The notes beneath the pieces were generated by a model that saw nothing but the letters and a program-made list of their open reading frames with translations, did not search any database and had not been told where the DNA came from. Shown piece after piece: positions 1-7,932 of a DNA stretch of 64,000 bases. Position 1 is the first letter of the stretch. Each line of letters opens with the position of its first letter. Source of the DNA: Jutongia huaianensis (GTDB lineage Bacteria > Bacillota > Clostridia > Lachnospirales > Lachnospiraceae). The stretch covers positions 1-64,000 of the forward strand of contig NZ_JACRSX010000012.1 of the NCBI RefSeq assembly GCF_014384985.1, read 5' to 3'. A program made the translations under genes and the position numbers.

Positions 1-421
1 TCAGGATTAAACTGCTCATCAAGGATATTTTGCAATTCATTACTGAAATCGGAATCCTTGGTTGTTACTGTCCATGGACGGATCCATTGGGCTTTGATGC
101 CCATTTGTTTCATGTATTTACCGACAGTTCTTTCAGAAATGTTTTCCCCTGTTTTACGCAATTCCCTTGTGATCTTAGGGGCACCATAATTCTGATGAGA
201 ATCGTCATAAATCTTTTTGATCTTGTCCTTGAGCAGTTTCCTGCGTTTGGCAGTATCGGATGGTATATGCCGTTTCCATGCGGCATACCCTGACCGTGAA
301 ACGCCTAAATATTTTAACATTCCGGAAACAGAAACCCGGCGTCCTGCTTTTTTAGCGTTTTCTGCTTTAACGGTAACTTCGAGATAAACAGCTTCCGTTA
401 TTCGCCCAGAATGTTTATGGC
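1..421 (-). CDS. IS3-family transposase OrfB, N-terminal part (runs off the left edge)
   Basis: Read on the minus strand in the -1 frame relative to orfA, the sequence encodes a basic region with GMLKYLGVSRSGYAAWKRH and then KKIYDDSHQNYGAPKITREL. This is the HTH_21 region that precedes the DDE integrase core in IS3-family OrfB proteins. The DDE core itself lies outside the window. There is no good independent start with a ribosome binding site, so the protein is probably made as an OrfAB fusion by frameshifting at 422-428. The first codons after slippage read SHKHSGRITEAVYLEV. Family assignment is secure; the subgroup cannot be told from this fragment. Confidence 0.88.
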
Positions 422-682
422 TTTTTTTAGCACATCAAGCGCGTCCTTGGCATCACGTAATTCTCTCTTCAGACGGGCGATCTCTTTTGCCTCATCCGAA
501 GAATAATTGCCGGATCCACGGCATTCCAGATCACCGGATTCCCGCAGCTCCTTCTGCCATCTGGACAGAGACTGCTGGCTGATGCCTAGATTTGATGCAC
601 AGCCGACCAATCCCAGTTCACGATGATCATGATAGTACTGGACGGCATCCAGTTTAAACTGTTTGTCAAAATGTTTTGCCAT
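398..682 (-). CDS. IS3-family transposase OrfA (helix-turn-helix)
   Basis: A 94-residue protein with the IS3 OrfA / transposase_8 layout. The N-terminal helix-turn-helix runs about residues 10-45 (FKLDAVQYY, then GISQQSLSRWQKEL), followed by a leucine-rich coiled coil at about 63-92 (AKEIARLKRELRDAKDALDVLKKA) that mediates oligomerisation. It binds the IS ends as part of the OrfAB transposase. A strong ribosome binding site (AGGAGGAA) precedes the ATG. The stop lies inside the orfB reading frame, the usual overlapping arrangement. The right end of the element probably lies near 700-722, where GATAC-N7-GTATC occurs, but I cannot fix the terminal repeat because the other end is outside the window. 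Confidence 0.92.
   Translation of the reverse strand: MAKHFDKQFKLDAVQYYHDHRELGLVGCASNLGISQQSLSRWQKELRESGDLECRGSGNYSSDEAKEIARLKRELRDAKDALDVLKKAINILGE
422..428 (-). promoter_or_regulatory. programmed -1 frameshift slippery site joining orfA to orfB
   Basis: On the minus strand seven A residues lie in register as A_AAA_AAA followed by GCC (codons CTA AAA AAA GCC of orfA). This is a classical -1 slippery heptamer placed eight codons before the orfA stop. Slipping by -1 enters the open orfB frame. This is how IS3 elements normally make OrfAB. Confidence 0.8.
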
Positions 683-734
683 GATAAATTCCTCCTTCAG
701 TACGATACTTTTATTGTATCACTAATCGACGGAA

Positions 735-1004
735 TGAAAAGCTCTCACTTTGACTTGTACTATTTATATTCTAACACCAATTCGATTTGCAAAGAAAATG
801 AGTGGATATGGTTTTAGAGTGCAAAAATCAGCGTTTGAGGCGATGATACCGGAAAACTTATATCGAAATTTGCTTAGAGAAATTCCAATGCTGATTAATG
901 CACAGGAGGACAATGTCAGAGTTTATAAAGTAAGAGGGCAGGGAGAGGTTACTTTATTTGGTGAGAGTATACAAATAGAAAATGAAGAAGTTGTTATTAT
1001 TTAA
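735..1004 (+). pseudogene. cas2 remnant (CRISPR spacer-acquisition protein), 5' end lost or frameshifted
   Basis: The frame ending at 1004 encodes RFAKKMSGYGFRVQKSAFEA, then DNVRVYKVRGQGEVTLFG. This matches the middle and C-terminal half of Cas2, the small ferredoxin-fold subunit of the Cas1-Cas2 integrase (YGxRVQxSxFE and the later VRVYK strand are family hallmarks). The first strand, with the conserved YD near the N-terminus, is missing from this frame. A possible decayed version (DLYYLYSNTNS) lies in the neighbouring frame from 735. There is no normal start codon with a ribosome binding site, and the IS3 element ends just upstream. I read it as a dead gene; cas1 is not in the window. csm6 follows 15 bp downstream. 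Confidence 0.78.
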
Positions 1005-1019
1005 AGAAAAGGAGAAAAA

Positions 1020-1842
1020 ATGGGGAAAACAATCTTATTTACACCGGTTGGTGGAACAGATCCAATATCATCAACGAATTGTCAGGATGGTTCCATGTTA
1101 CATATCTGTAGAGCATACCAACCTGATAAAATTATTATGTATATGTCGAAAGAGATGTTAGAATTTCAGGAGATATTGGGATCTTCTTGAACTTGCATCC
1201 AGAAGGATTTTGCTTGACTTTTCCGGTGTGGACAAACTGGCGGTCAAAAGTGGAGTACAATGTCTGCCAATTCGTGCGTCATCAGAACGGAAATATTTTG
1301 AATATGCATTGTCGGTAGGCATTAAGTTAAAAAAAGAAGAATATGCGGATTTTGTACGGGCAATCACACCATTAATAGTGGATCTGTTTGAGATGATATT
1401 AAAGAAACAGTGCGGTGTGGATGTAAATGCCTACTGTGATGTCAGTGAACGAAATCAGGTGAGACGATGGTCGAGAAAAAAGCTTGCAGGTACGCAAGTT
1501 GGAGAAATATTAGAAAAAGAATATAAAGAGCGTTTTCAATATAAAGACGTATATTCTGTTCATTTAAAGTTATTGATTGAAAATATATCAACAGATACGG
1601 AATTGATCCAATTAATTAACAATGTGAGGAGTGTGGAGGAGGGGGTACGGAATTTAGCGGCTCATCAGATCATATCTGTAACGGATGAGACAATACGTCA
1701 AAGAACCGGATTTACTACGACTCAAATTATGGATATGATCAAGCGTTTATTTTCATATACAGGAATATCTGTAAAGAAGGATTATTGGGATTCTTACGAT
1801 CAGATGAATGATTTAATAATAGAGAGAATGTCTATTTCTTGA
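1020..1842 (+). pseudogene. csm6: csm6 remnant (type III CRISPR cyclic-oligoadenylate-activated HEPN RNase), internally deleted
   Basis: The ATG at 1020, after a GGAGAAA site, opens MGKTILFTPVGGTDPISS, the N-terminal CARF domain of Csm6 with its FxPVGGTDP signature. This frame stops at 1188-1190 after 56 codons. The C-terminal half resumes in another frame from about 1189 to 1842. It contains a HEPN domain with the RNase motif R-x4-H (RNLAAH) near 1654. Csm6 proteins are usually about 400 residues, so more than 100 residues of the middle CARF region are missing. The protein would normally degrade RNA when bound by cyclic oligoadenylate from Cas10. Here it is broken, although the C-terminal 210-residue piece could still be expressed from an internal start. 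No cas10 or csm2-5 genes are in view. Confidence 0.8.
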
Positions 1843-1860
1843 AAGTAATATAATAAGAGC

Positions 1861-1921
1861 AAGCCACCCGCTGTAGTAAATATCGATGTTGTTCGGTATT
1901 TTCCACAGTGGGTGGCTTTTG
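1861..1921 (+). terminator. rho-independent terminator after the csm6 remnant
   Basis: Arms AAGCCACCCGCTGT and ACAGTGGGTGGCTT pair with a single G-U wobble across a long AT-rich loop and end in a T run. The reverse orientation also has an AAGC/T-rich edge, so it may serve the minus-strand gene ending at 1960 too. Confidence 0.8.
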
Positions 1922-1959
1922 TATAAAACTTATCTCTGTCCTATCTTCGGTTTCAATCA

Positions 1960-2517
1960 TCAATACACGTCATTATAAATGATCGCTTCTTTCACAGCAT
2001 CGGCTGTGGCCTTGTCCTTCAGGGCTTCGATGATGGATCCGGCAAATTCGATACAGGTGCCCATGCCGCGGCTGGTGATCACATTGCCGTCTGTGACAAC
2101 CGGCTGCTTCACATAATCGCCGGTAGCAAGCTTATCGGCAAAGGATGGGTAGCAGGTTGCTTTTTTGCCGGCAAGGATGCCAAGCTCTCCGAGAACGGTC
2201 GGTGCCGCACAGACAGCAGCGACTTTTTTACCGTTTGCAGCAAATTCTTTGAGCTTTTCACAGAGGAGATCACAGGCACGAAGGTTTGGGGTGCCGGGGA
2301 TGCCGCCCGGAAGGATCAGCATTTCTGTTTCATCAAAGTTTGCTTCGCTCAATGTCTTGTCTGCGGTGATCGTTACATTGTGGGAACTGGTGACTTCCTT
2401 CTGATCGGTAATGGAAACCATATCGATCGAAATTTTTGCGCGGCGGAGCATATCAACTACCGTCAGCATTTCCACTTCCTCGTAACCGGTTGCTAAAAAA
2501 ATACATGCTTGAGCCAT
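1960..2517 (-). CDS. DJ-1/PfpI-family protein (YajL/ThiJ type)
   Basis: A 185-residue class I glutamine-amidotransferase-fold protein. It shows the DJ-1 features: an acidic residue near the N-terminus (TGYEEVE, E15-E17), ILPGGIPG at about 70, and the nucleophile-elbow cysteine in VAAVCAAPTVLG at about 104, followed by GILAGKKATCYP. DJ-1/YajL proteins act on glyoxals or protect proteins from oxidative and carbonyl damage; the precise reaction here is inferred. A strong AGGAGGAATTT ribosome site precedes the ATG. It is a separate unit from trmB, about 90 bp away on the same strand. Confidence 0.9.
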   Translation of the reverse strand: MAQACIFLATGYEEVEMLTVVDMLRRAKISIDMVSITDQKEVTSSHNVTITADKTLSEANFDETEMLILPGGIPGTPNLRACDLLCEKLKEFAANGKKVAAVCAAPTVLGELGILAGKKATCYPSFADKLATGDYVKQPVVTDGNVITSRGMGTCIEFAGSIIEALKDKATADAVKEAIIYNDVY

Positions 2518-2608
2518 AATAAATTCCTCCTTTTGACGTTGAGATTTGTAGTTTGCAAATCAATTCTATTTAATGTAACAAATTTCTTTATTAAAAAAAG
2601 GTTATAGT

Positions 2609-3292
2609 TTATTCCTTTTCGGAATAATCAGTCTGTCCGGGATTTCGGTGACATACCAGACGGCAGATCGGGTTGCCCTTTCGGAAAAACTTCTCCTCGT
2701 ACTCTGTCATAACATTGTTTGGAGCCGGGCCGTCTGCGTGCAGATCAAAGCTGCATTCATCCAGAATCCAGCCGGTGTCCTTGATCTCTTCCACAGAGAA
2801 GTCAAAGAGAGGACGGTTGTCTGTCTTAAATTGAATGCTTCCATCCTGTACCAAAAATCGGTCATACCGCTCCAAGAACTGACGGGAGGTTAGGCGGCGT
2901 TTTGCGTGCCGGTCCTTTGGCCATGGATCGGAGAAGTTCAGATATATTTTGGCAACCTCGCCCGGTGCAAAATATTGATCAATGTCTTCCGCATCCATTC
3001 GAAGGAACAGAAGATTGTCACTTTCCAGTTCCTCCCGCTGATCCAGTGCCCGGACAAGCACGCTGGAATATTTCTCGATGCCGATATAGTTGATATCGGG
3101 ATTCTGTCGGGCCATCTCCAAAATAAACTTGCCCTTGCCCATGCCGACCTCGATGTGAACCGGATGATCATTGTGGAAGAATTCCTTTGCCCATTTGCCC
3201 CTGTAATCGGCACCGTCAGCACCGTCGGTCTGTATCGTGTATTTGTTTTCTAATATGCGCTCCTGTGAGCCGGGGATATTTCGTAATCGCAT
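2609..3292 (-). CDS. trmB: tRNA (guanine-N7-)-methyltransferase
   Basis: A 227-residue SAM-dependent methyltransferase that makes m7G46 in the tRNA variable loop. The sequence has the SAM-binding IEVGMGKGKFI at about 47-57, NYIGIEKYSSVLVRAL, the signature NFSDPWPKDRHAKRRL at about 120-135, and the C-terminal TEYEEKF. All these are diagnostic of TrmB. The length is normal. It lies downstream on the minus strand of a region that holds no minus-strand gene and probably has its own promoter in 3293-3543. Confidence 0.96.
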   Translation of the reverse strand: MRLRNIPGSQERILENKYTIQTDGADGADYRGKWAKEFFHNDHPVHIEVGMGKGKFILEMARQNPDINYIGIEKYSSVLVRALDQREELESDNLLFLRMDAEDIDQYFAPGEVAKIYLNFSDPWPKDRHAKRRLTSRQFLERYDRFLVQDGSIQFKTDNRPLFDFSVEEIKDTGWILDECSFDLHADGPAPNNVMTEYEEKFFRKGNPICRLVCHRNPGQTDYSEKE

Positions 3293-3543
3293 AGATACCT
3301 CATTTCTGTATCGCCTGTGAGAAGAAGAGTTCGGATGGTCTTCTTCTGGTATTCCGGCGTTTTTTGTATATTCACAGATAGTTTAAGATAATCCGTGGAT
3401 AAAGTCAAATCTGAATTACACGCAATGCGAATGATACAATATTTGTGTGAATTAAAAAATGGATGTTATTTATGAATATTTTTGAAGTATCCGCAGATAC
3501 TATGACTGTCAAAAGGAAAATTTAGGAAAGGCAGGAAAGTAAA

Positions 3544-4002
3544 ATGGTATTAACGGAAAAAGAAACAGCAGCATTAAAGGATCTGCAGTCTCAGGAAAAA
3601 ACTTGTGCACAGAAGTATCAGAAATACAGTGAGCAGGCAAAGGACCCGGAGCTAAAGAATCTGTTCCAGACAATTCAGAAGGAGGAGCAGAAGCATTATG
3701 ATTCCCTTGGTCAGGTGTTGAACGGCACAGTGCCGGAATGTGACTGCAACGACAGCAAGGGAAAGGACTATTCACCGAAAGCAACCTATATGTCCGATGA
3801 TAATTCACAGGACAAAACAGATGACTGTTTTCTGGCGACTGACTGCATTGGTACAGAAAAGCTGGTTTCATCGGAATATAATACGGATGTTTTCGTGTTT
3901 GGGGAGCCGGGAGTGCGTAAGCTGCTGGCAGATATCCAGGTCGAGGAGCAGAATCATGCGGAGATGTTGTATAAATATAAGACAGTAAACCGGATGTCAT
4001 AG
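3544..4002 (+). CDS. CotF-like spore coat / ferritin-like protein
   Basis: A 152-residue protein with two ferritin-like helical segments: LTEKETAALKDLQSQEKTCA (2-21) and EEQKHYDSL (47-55), with a second EEQNHAEMLYKY near the C-terminus. A Cys/Asp-rich linker (ECDCNDSKGKD) lies between. This is the pattern of the CotF (COG5577) spore coat family, so a role in the spore coat is the best guess. The metal-ligand-like E-x2-H motifs also leave a rubrerythrin-like peroxidase role possible. An AGGAAAG site lies before the ATG. It is a single-gene unit. Confidence 0.65.
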   Translation: MVLTEKETAALKDLQSQEKTCAQKYQKYSEQAKDPELKNLFQTIQKEEQKHYDSLGQVLNGTVPECDCNDSKGKDYSPKATYMSDDNSQDKTDDCFLATDCIGTEKLVSSEYNTDVFVFGEPGVRKLLADIQVEEQNHAEMLYKYKTVNRMS

Positions 4003-4028
4003 GGAGAAGTTTCTAATGACATAAAATG

Positions 4029-4065
4029 GTGTTGGGATCAAAAGGTATTTTGCTCCTTGCATCAT
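4029..4065. repeat. palindromic dispersed element, copy 1
   Basis: Starts GTGTTGGGATC and ends CTCCTTGCATCAT around a central AAAAGGTATTTT. It shares GTTGGGATC, AAAG and TATTTT in order with the element at 57333-57370. Both are imperfect palindromes in intergenic DNA, like a REP-type repeat. Confidence 0.5.
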
Positions 4066-4079
4066 AAAATATTTAATGG

Positions 4080-4125
4080 GCAGTGATTTGGTTAGTATAA
4101 TCTGTAATCAATTCACTGCTTTTTT
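4080..4125 (+). terminator. rho-independent terminator of the cotF-like gene
   Basis: Arms GCAGTGA and TCACTGC, extended by TTTG/CAA across an AT-rich loop, followed by six T residues. Confidence 0.8.
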
Positions 4126-4144
4126 GTTATAATGTAAATAAAAA

Positions 4145-4185
4145 TTGACAAAAGATGAGATAATGTATTATATTATATACGTTAT
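4145..4185 (+). promoter_or_regulatory. hipBA promoter and overlapping operator
   Basis: TTGACA at 4145-4150, 17 bp, then a TTATAT -10 at 4168-4173. Overlaid is a near-perfect inverted repeat, ATAATGTAT (4160-4168), 8 bp, ATACGTTAT (4177-4185), with one mismatch. HipB-type antitoxins repress their own operon through such palindromes, so autorepression is inferred. Confidence 0.68.
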
Positions 4186-4197
4186 GGAGGTGGATAT

Positions 4198-4524
4198 ATG
4201 CCGAAAAAATCAGTCGTATTATTACCAGAGACAGAGGAAATTTTAGAACAGATGGGGACTCAGATTAAATATGCACGATTGCGTAGAAGGCTTTCCACGG
4301 AATTAGTGGCGGAACGGGCCGGTATCAGCAGGGCGACTTTGTGTTCTATTGAGAAGGGAGCATCATCTGTGGCAATAGGATGCTATGCGGCAGTGCTTCA
4401 CGCGTTGAATTATATGGATAAGGATTTGCTGCTGGTAGCAAAGGATGATGAACTGGGGCGAAAACTGCAGGATTTAAATTTGCCTATTAGAAAACGGGCT
4501 TCGAAACGGAGTGATGGGAAATGA
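4198..4524 (+). CDS. hipB: HipB-like XRE antitoxin / repressor
   Basis: A 108-residue protein with an XRE helix-turn-helix at about residues 22-76 (IKYARLRRRLSTELVAERAG, ISRATLCSIEKG). It ends with a basic tail (RKRASKRSDGK). Its stop overlaps the start of hipA by 4 bp, the standard coupling of antitoxin to toxin. HipB binds DNA as a dimer, neutralises HipA and represses the operon; the inverted repeat over the promoter at 4160-4185 fits this. GGAGGTGG lies just upstream of the ATG. Confidence 0.85.
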   Translation: MPKKSVVLLPETEEILEQMGTQIKYARLRRRLSTELVAERAGISRATLCSIEKGASSVAIGCYAAVLHALNYMDKDLLLVAKDDELGRKLQDLNLPIRKRASKRSDGK

Positions 4525-5780
4525 AAGGGAAAACGATATATGTGTATGCGGATTTTTTTCCATATCATAATGAACTAATAGGTCGTTTGTATGTATCACC
4601 GGAAAAGGGAAGGGAGATATATTCCTTTGAATATGATCAAAAATGGATTTCGCAGGCAAATGCCTTACTGATAGATCCGGATTTGCATTTGTATAGAGGA
4701 AGACAGTATATTGGTGATGGTAAAAATATATTTGGAGTGTTTGCTGATTCTTGCCCGGATCGTTGGGGAAGGGTACTAATGAAGCGAAGAGAGATGATTC
4801 GTGCCAAAAAAGAAGGAGTTAAACCAAGGAGGTTGTTGGAGAGCGATTATTTACTTGGGGTATATGATCAATCCAGAATGGGCGGCCTTCGGTTTAAGAC
4901 AGAAGCACAGGGTGATTTTTTGTCTGATGATGAATTACTTGCGACTCCACCGTGGACTTCTTTGCGAAAATTGGAACAGGCGTCTGTTGCCTTCGAAAAG
5001 GACGATAGCGGTTTGGAGGAGAAGTGGTTGAAACAACTGATTGCTCCAGGATCATCATTAGGAGGAGCCAGGCCGAAAGCAACAGTCAAAGCGCCGGATG
5101 GTTCTTTATGGATTGCTAAATTTCCATCACGGAATGATGAGTGGAATATGGGGGCCTGGGAGATGGTTGTGCATGATTTGGCTCAAATGTGTGGTCTTGA
5201 TGTTCCAGAGGCTGGATTGGGAAAATTTTCTAAGCTTGGAAGTACCTATTTGGTAAAAAGATTCGACCGGCAAGGAGAGCAGAGGATACACTTTTCGTCA
5301 GCAATGACGATGTTAGGAAAGAATGATGGAGCTTCTGCTGTAGATGGAAGCAGTTATTTGGAAATTGCTTCTTTTCTAAAGGCAAATGGTGCATCTCCGC
5401 GGGAAGATTTACTGCAATTATGGAAAAGAATTGTGTTAAATATGGCAGTATCGAATACAGACGATCATTTTAGAAATCACGGATTTATTATAAAACAGGG
5501 CGGATGGCGATTGTCACCTTTATATGATGTAAATCCTGATATATATGGAGATGATCTGTCATTAAATGTAAATGAAAGTGATTCAGATATAGATTTTGAT
5601 TTGGCAATTGATTCAGCGGATTATTTTGGTGTATCTCAAAAGGATGCAAAAAAAATTGTGAAAGAAATCTCGAAAATAGTTTGTGAAAACTGGATTGATT
5701 TGGCTAAAAAATATGGAATCAATAGAGGAGAAATAGAGAGAATGGAACCGGCATTTCAACAATGCCTGCGATTTTCTTAA
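4521..5780 (+). CDS. hipA: HipA-like serine/threonine kinase toxin
   Basis: A 419-residue HipA-fold kinase. It carries the Gly-rich loop GSSLGGARPKATV at about 177-189, the ATP-anchoring lysine in WIAKFPS, the catalytic loop NTDDHFRNHGFI at about 314-325, and the metal-binding YDVNPD at about 338. HipA kinases phosphorylate glutamyl-tRNA synthetase or related targets and cause dormancy. The target here cannot be told. Its AT-rich composition resembles hipB and differs somewhat from its GC-richer neighbours, which suggests horizontal origin. All expected kinase motifs are intact. Confidence 0.88.
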   Translation: MKGKTIYVYADFFPYHNELIGRLYVSPEKGREIYSFEYDQKWISQANALLIDPDLHLYRGRQYIGDGKNIFGVFADSCPDRWGRVLMKRREMIRAKKEGVKPRRLLESDYLLGVYDQSRMGGLRFKTEAQGDFLSDDELLATPPWTSLRKLEQASVAFEKDDSGLEEKWLKQLIAPGSSLGGARPKATVKAPDGSLWIAKFPSRNDEWNMGAWEMVVHDLAQMCGLDVPEAGLGKFSKLGSTYLVKRFDRQGEQRIHFSSAMTMLGKNDGASAVDGSSYLEIASFLKANGASPREDLLQLWKRIVLNMAVSNTDDHFRNHGFIIKQGGWRLSPLYDVNPDIYGDDLSLNVNESDSDIDFDLAIDSADYFGVSQKDAKKIVKEISKIVCENWIDLAKKYGINRGEIERMEPAFQQCLRFS

Positions 5781-5816
5781 GATAATTCATAATTATATAA
5801 AAACGAGGTGACATAC

Positions 5817-7541
5817 GTGCATACATTAAAAAAATTCATACCATATTATTCGCCGTACAAAGCGGTATTTTTCTTAGATCTGATCTGTGCAGCAGCGATC
5901 AGTCTGATCGATCTGGCGTATCCGCAGATCCTGCGGACGATGACCCGGACCGTTTTTGCGGGGGAGCCGTCAGCCATATTAAAGGCATTGCTGCCCATTG
6001 GTCTGGCTATGCTGTTCATGTACATTATTCAGGGACTTTGCAAATATTATGTCAGCTATCAGGGACATATGATGGGAGCCAATATGGAACGGGATATGCG
6101 GCAGCAGCTTTTTGACCATTATGAGAAGCTGTCCTTCTCCTATTATGATCAGAATAATTCCGGTCAGATGATGAGTAAGCTGGTGTCGGATCTGTTTGAT
6201 ATCTCCGAGATGGCACACCACGGTCCGGAGAATTTATTTATTTCTTTGATCAAGATCATTGGTTCCTTTGTCTTTTTGTTTTTGATCAACTGGCGGCTGG
6301 CTGTCCCGCTTTTGGCGCTTGTCTTTTTTATGGTTCTTTTTTCGTACAGTCAGAACCGGAGAATGCAGGCAACTTTTATGGATAACCGGCAGAAGATCGG
6401 GGAGATCAATTCCAGTCTGCAGGATACGCTGGCGGGTATCCGTGTGGTGCAGTCCTTTGCCAATGAGGAGATTGAACGGGAGAAGTTTGGGCGCAGCAAT
6501 GAGAACTTCCTGCGTTCCAAGGATGCCAATTACCGTTGTATGGGCTCCTTTATGAGTGGCAACTTATTTTTTCAGGGATTGATGTATCTGGTAACTCTTG
6601 TATTTGGCGGATGGCTCATTGCCAGAGGTCAGATGGAGGTGGCTGATCTTGCAATGTATGCGCTGTATATCGGCATTTTTATCAGTCCGATCCAGATCCT
6701 GGTGGAGCTGACGGAAATGATGCAGAAGGGATTGTCAGGTTTCCGGCGTTTTCTGGCAGTCGTGGAGACAGAGCCGGATATTGTGGATGCCCCGGATGCA
6801 AAGCCTCTGGAAAATGTCAAAGGAACCGTGGAATATGACAAGGTATCCTTTCATTACAGCGATGATGACACGCTGGTGCTTTCTAATGTATCCTTTCAGA
6901 TTGAGGCGGGAAAATCGGTGGCTCTGGTGGGACCTTCCGGCAGCGGCAAGACCACGATATGCTCTCTGCTTCCGAGGTTTTACGATGTGACGGGAGGAAG
7001 TGTCCGTATTGATGGACAGGATATCCGGGAACTGACACTGGAAAGTCTTCGGAATCAGATTGGTCTGGTGCAGCAGGATGTTTATCTGTTCTGTGGTACG
7101 ATCCGGGAGAATATTGCATACGGTAAGCCGGGGGCCTCTATGAAGGAGATTGAGGATGCTGCCAGAAAGGCAAATATTCACGACTTTATTATGTCGCTGC
7201 CGGATGGTTATGACAGCTTTGTGGGAGAGCGTGGAACGCGTCTGTCCGGAGGGCAGAAGCAGCGGATCTCCATTGCCCGTGTTTTTTTGAAGAATCCGCC
7301 GATCCTGATCCTGGATGAGGCCACCAGTGCTCTGGATAATGAAAGTGAACGCTGGATCCAGCACAGTCTGGAGGAGCTTGCAAAAAACCGGACCACGATC
7401 ACGATAGCACATCGTTTGTCCACCATACGAAATGCGGATGAGATCCTGGTGGTGGCAGATACCGGAATTGTGGAGAGGGGAACGCACGAGGAGCTTCTGG
7501 CGATGAATGGAATTTATGCCCATTATAATGAGATGGCATAG
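5817..7541 (+). CDS. ABC exporter, fused membrane and ATPase half-transporter (MsbA/BmrA-like)
   Basis: A type IV ABC exporter half-molecule of 574 residues. Six transmembrane helices fill the first 320 residues. The ATPase domain follows with Walker A GPSGSGKTT at about 375, Q-loop QQDVYLF, signature LSGGQKQR at about 475, Walker B ILILDEATSALD and switch H in IAHRLST. It should work as a homodimer exporting lipids, drugs or peptides. I chose GTG 5817 because GAGGTG (5805-5810) sits 6 bp upstream; GTG 5808 would overlap that site. It lies just upstream of the two-component/FtsX block but is separated by 245 bp. Confidence 0.9.
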   Translation: MHTLKKFIPYYSPYKAVFFLDLICAAAISLIDLAYPQILRTMTRTVFAGEPSAILKALLPIGLAMLFMYIIQGLCKYYVSYQGHMMGANMERDMRQQLFDHYEKLSFSYYDQNNSGQMMSKLVSDLFDISEMAHHGPENLFISLIKIIGSFVFLFLINWRLAVPLLALVFFMVLFSYSQNRRMQATFMDNRQKIGEINSSLQDTLAGIRVVQSFANEEIEREKFGRSNENFLRSKDANYRCMGSFMSGNLFFQGLMYLVTLVFGGWLIARGQMEVADLAMYALYIGIFISPIQILVELTEMMQKGLSGFRRFLAVVETEPDIVDAPDAKPLENVKGTVEYDKVSFHYSDDDTLVLSNVSFQIEAGKSVALVGPSGSGKTTICSLLPRFYDVTGGSVRIDGQDIRELTLESLRNQIGLVQQDVYLFCGTIRENIAYGKPGASMKEIEDAARKANIHDFIMSLPDGYDSFVGERGTRLSGGQKQRISIARVFLKNPPILILDEATSALDNESERWIQHSLEELAKNRTTITIAHRLSTIRNADEILVVADTGIVERGTHEELLAMNGIYAHYNEMA

Positions 7542-7786
7542 TGTGGCTGCATTCGTGCGGATTCTTCATTGATTGCTTTAGTAAGTTTGAGTACATATGC
7601 CGTAGAAGTTGCGTTATAATGTCAATGTCAGAAAAAAATAATCTTTTCTTAAGAAAAAGCTTCGGATTTCGAAAGATCTGTCTGTTATTCTTGTGTTGTT
7701 GCAGGATGACGGCATCTGGTCAGGTGTTAAAGCATCTTAAATGATGCGACTTGGTTTATAAGGGATTCGAAAGGCAGTGATTTATT

Positions 7787-7924
7787 ATGAAGAGAAAAGA
7801 TAATTCGAAGAAGATTGTAGCTAGTGTACTTTTATTGCTTGTGATGATCTGTGCAGCAGTGTATGGAGTTGCATTGTATCACGGAACGCCACATGGGGAT
7901 AATTATATTGAAATGGAGAATTAA
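7787..7924 (+). CDS. 45-residue single-pass membrane peptide leading the two-component/ABC block
   Basis: Starts MKRKDNSKKIVA, then one hydrophobic helix of about 19 residues (about 11-30: VASVLLLLVMICAAVYGVAL), and ends in an acidic tail (GDNYIEMEN). The stop is 8 bp before the response-regulator ATG, so it is almost certainly cotranscribed with it. I recognise no family. The position resembles small peptides beside the vex/vnc genes of streptococci, but the sequence gives no homology evidence. It could be a secreted signal, a modulator of the sensor kinase, or a spurious short frame. Confidence 0.5.
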   Translation: MKRKDNSKKIVASVLLLLVMICAAVYGVALYHGTPHGDNYIEMEN

Positions 7925-7932
7925 CAAGACGC

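Noticed and set aside
1..2000. CRISPR array near the cas2/csm6 relic
   Set aside because: I looked for regularly spaced direct repeats of 25-40 bp on both sides and found none in the window.
5808..5816. Earlier GTG start for the ABC exporter
   Set aside because: That GTG lies within the ribosome binding sequence GAGGTG that properly serves GTG 5817.
7541..7744. 67-residue open frame after the ABC exporter
   Set aside because: It overlaps the exporter stop, has no ribosome binding site, is Cys/Phe-rich without pattern and runs through a TATAAT-like promoter region; treated as non-coding.
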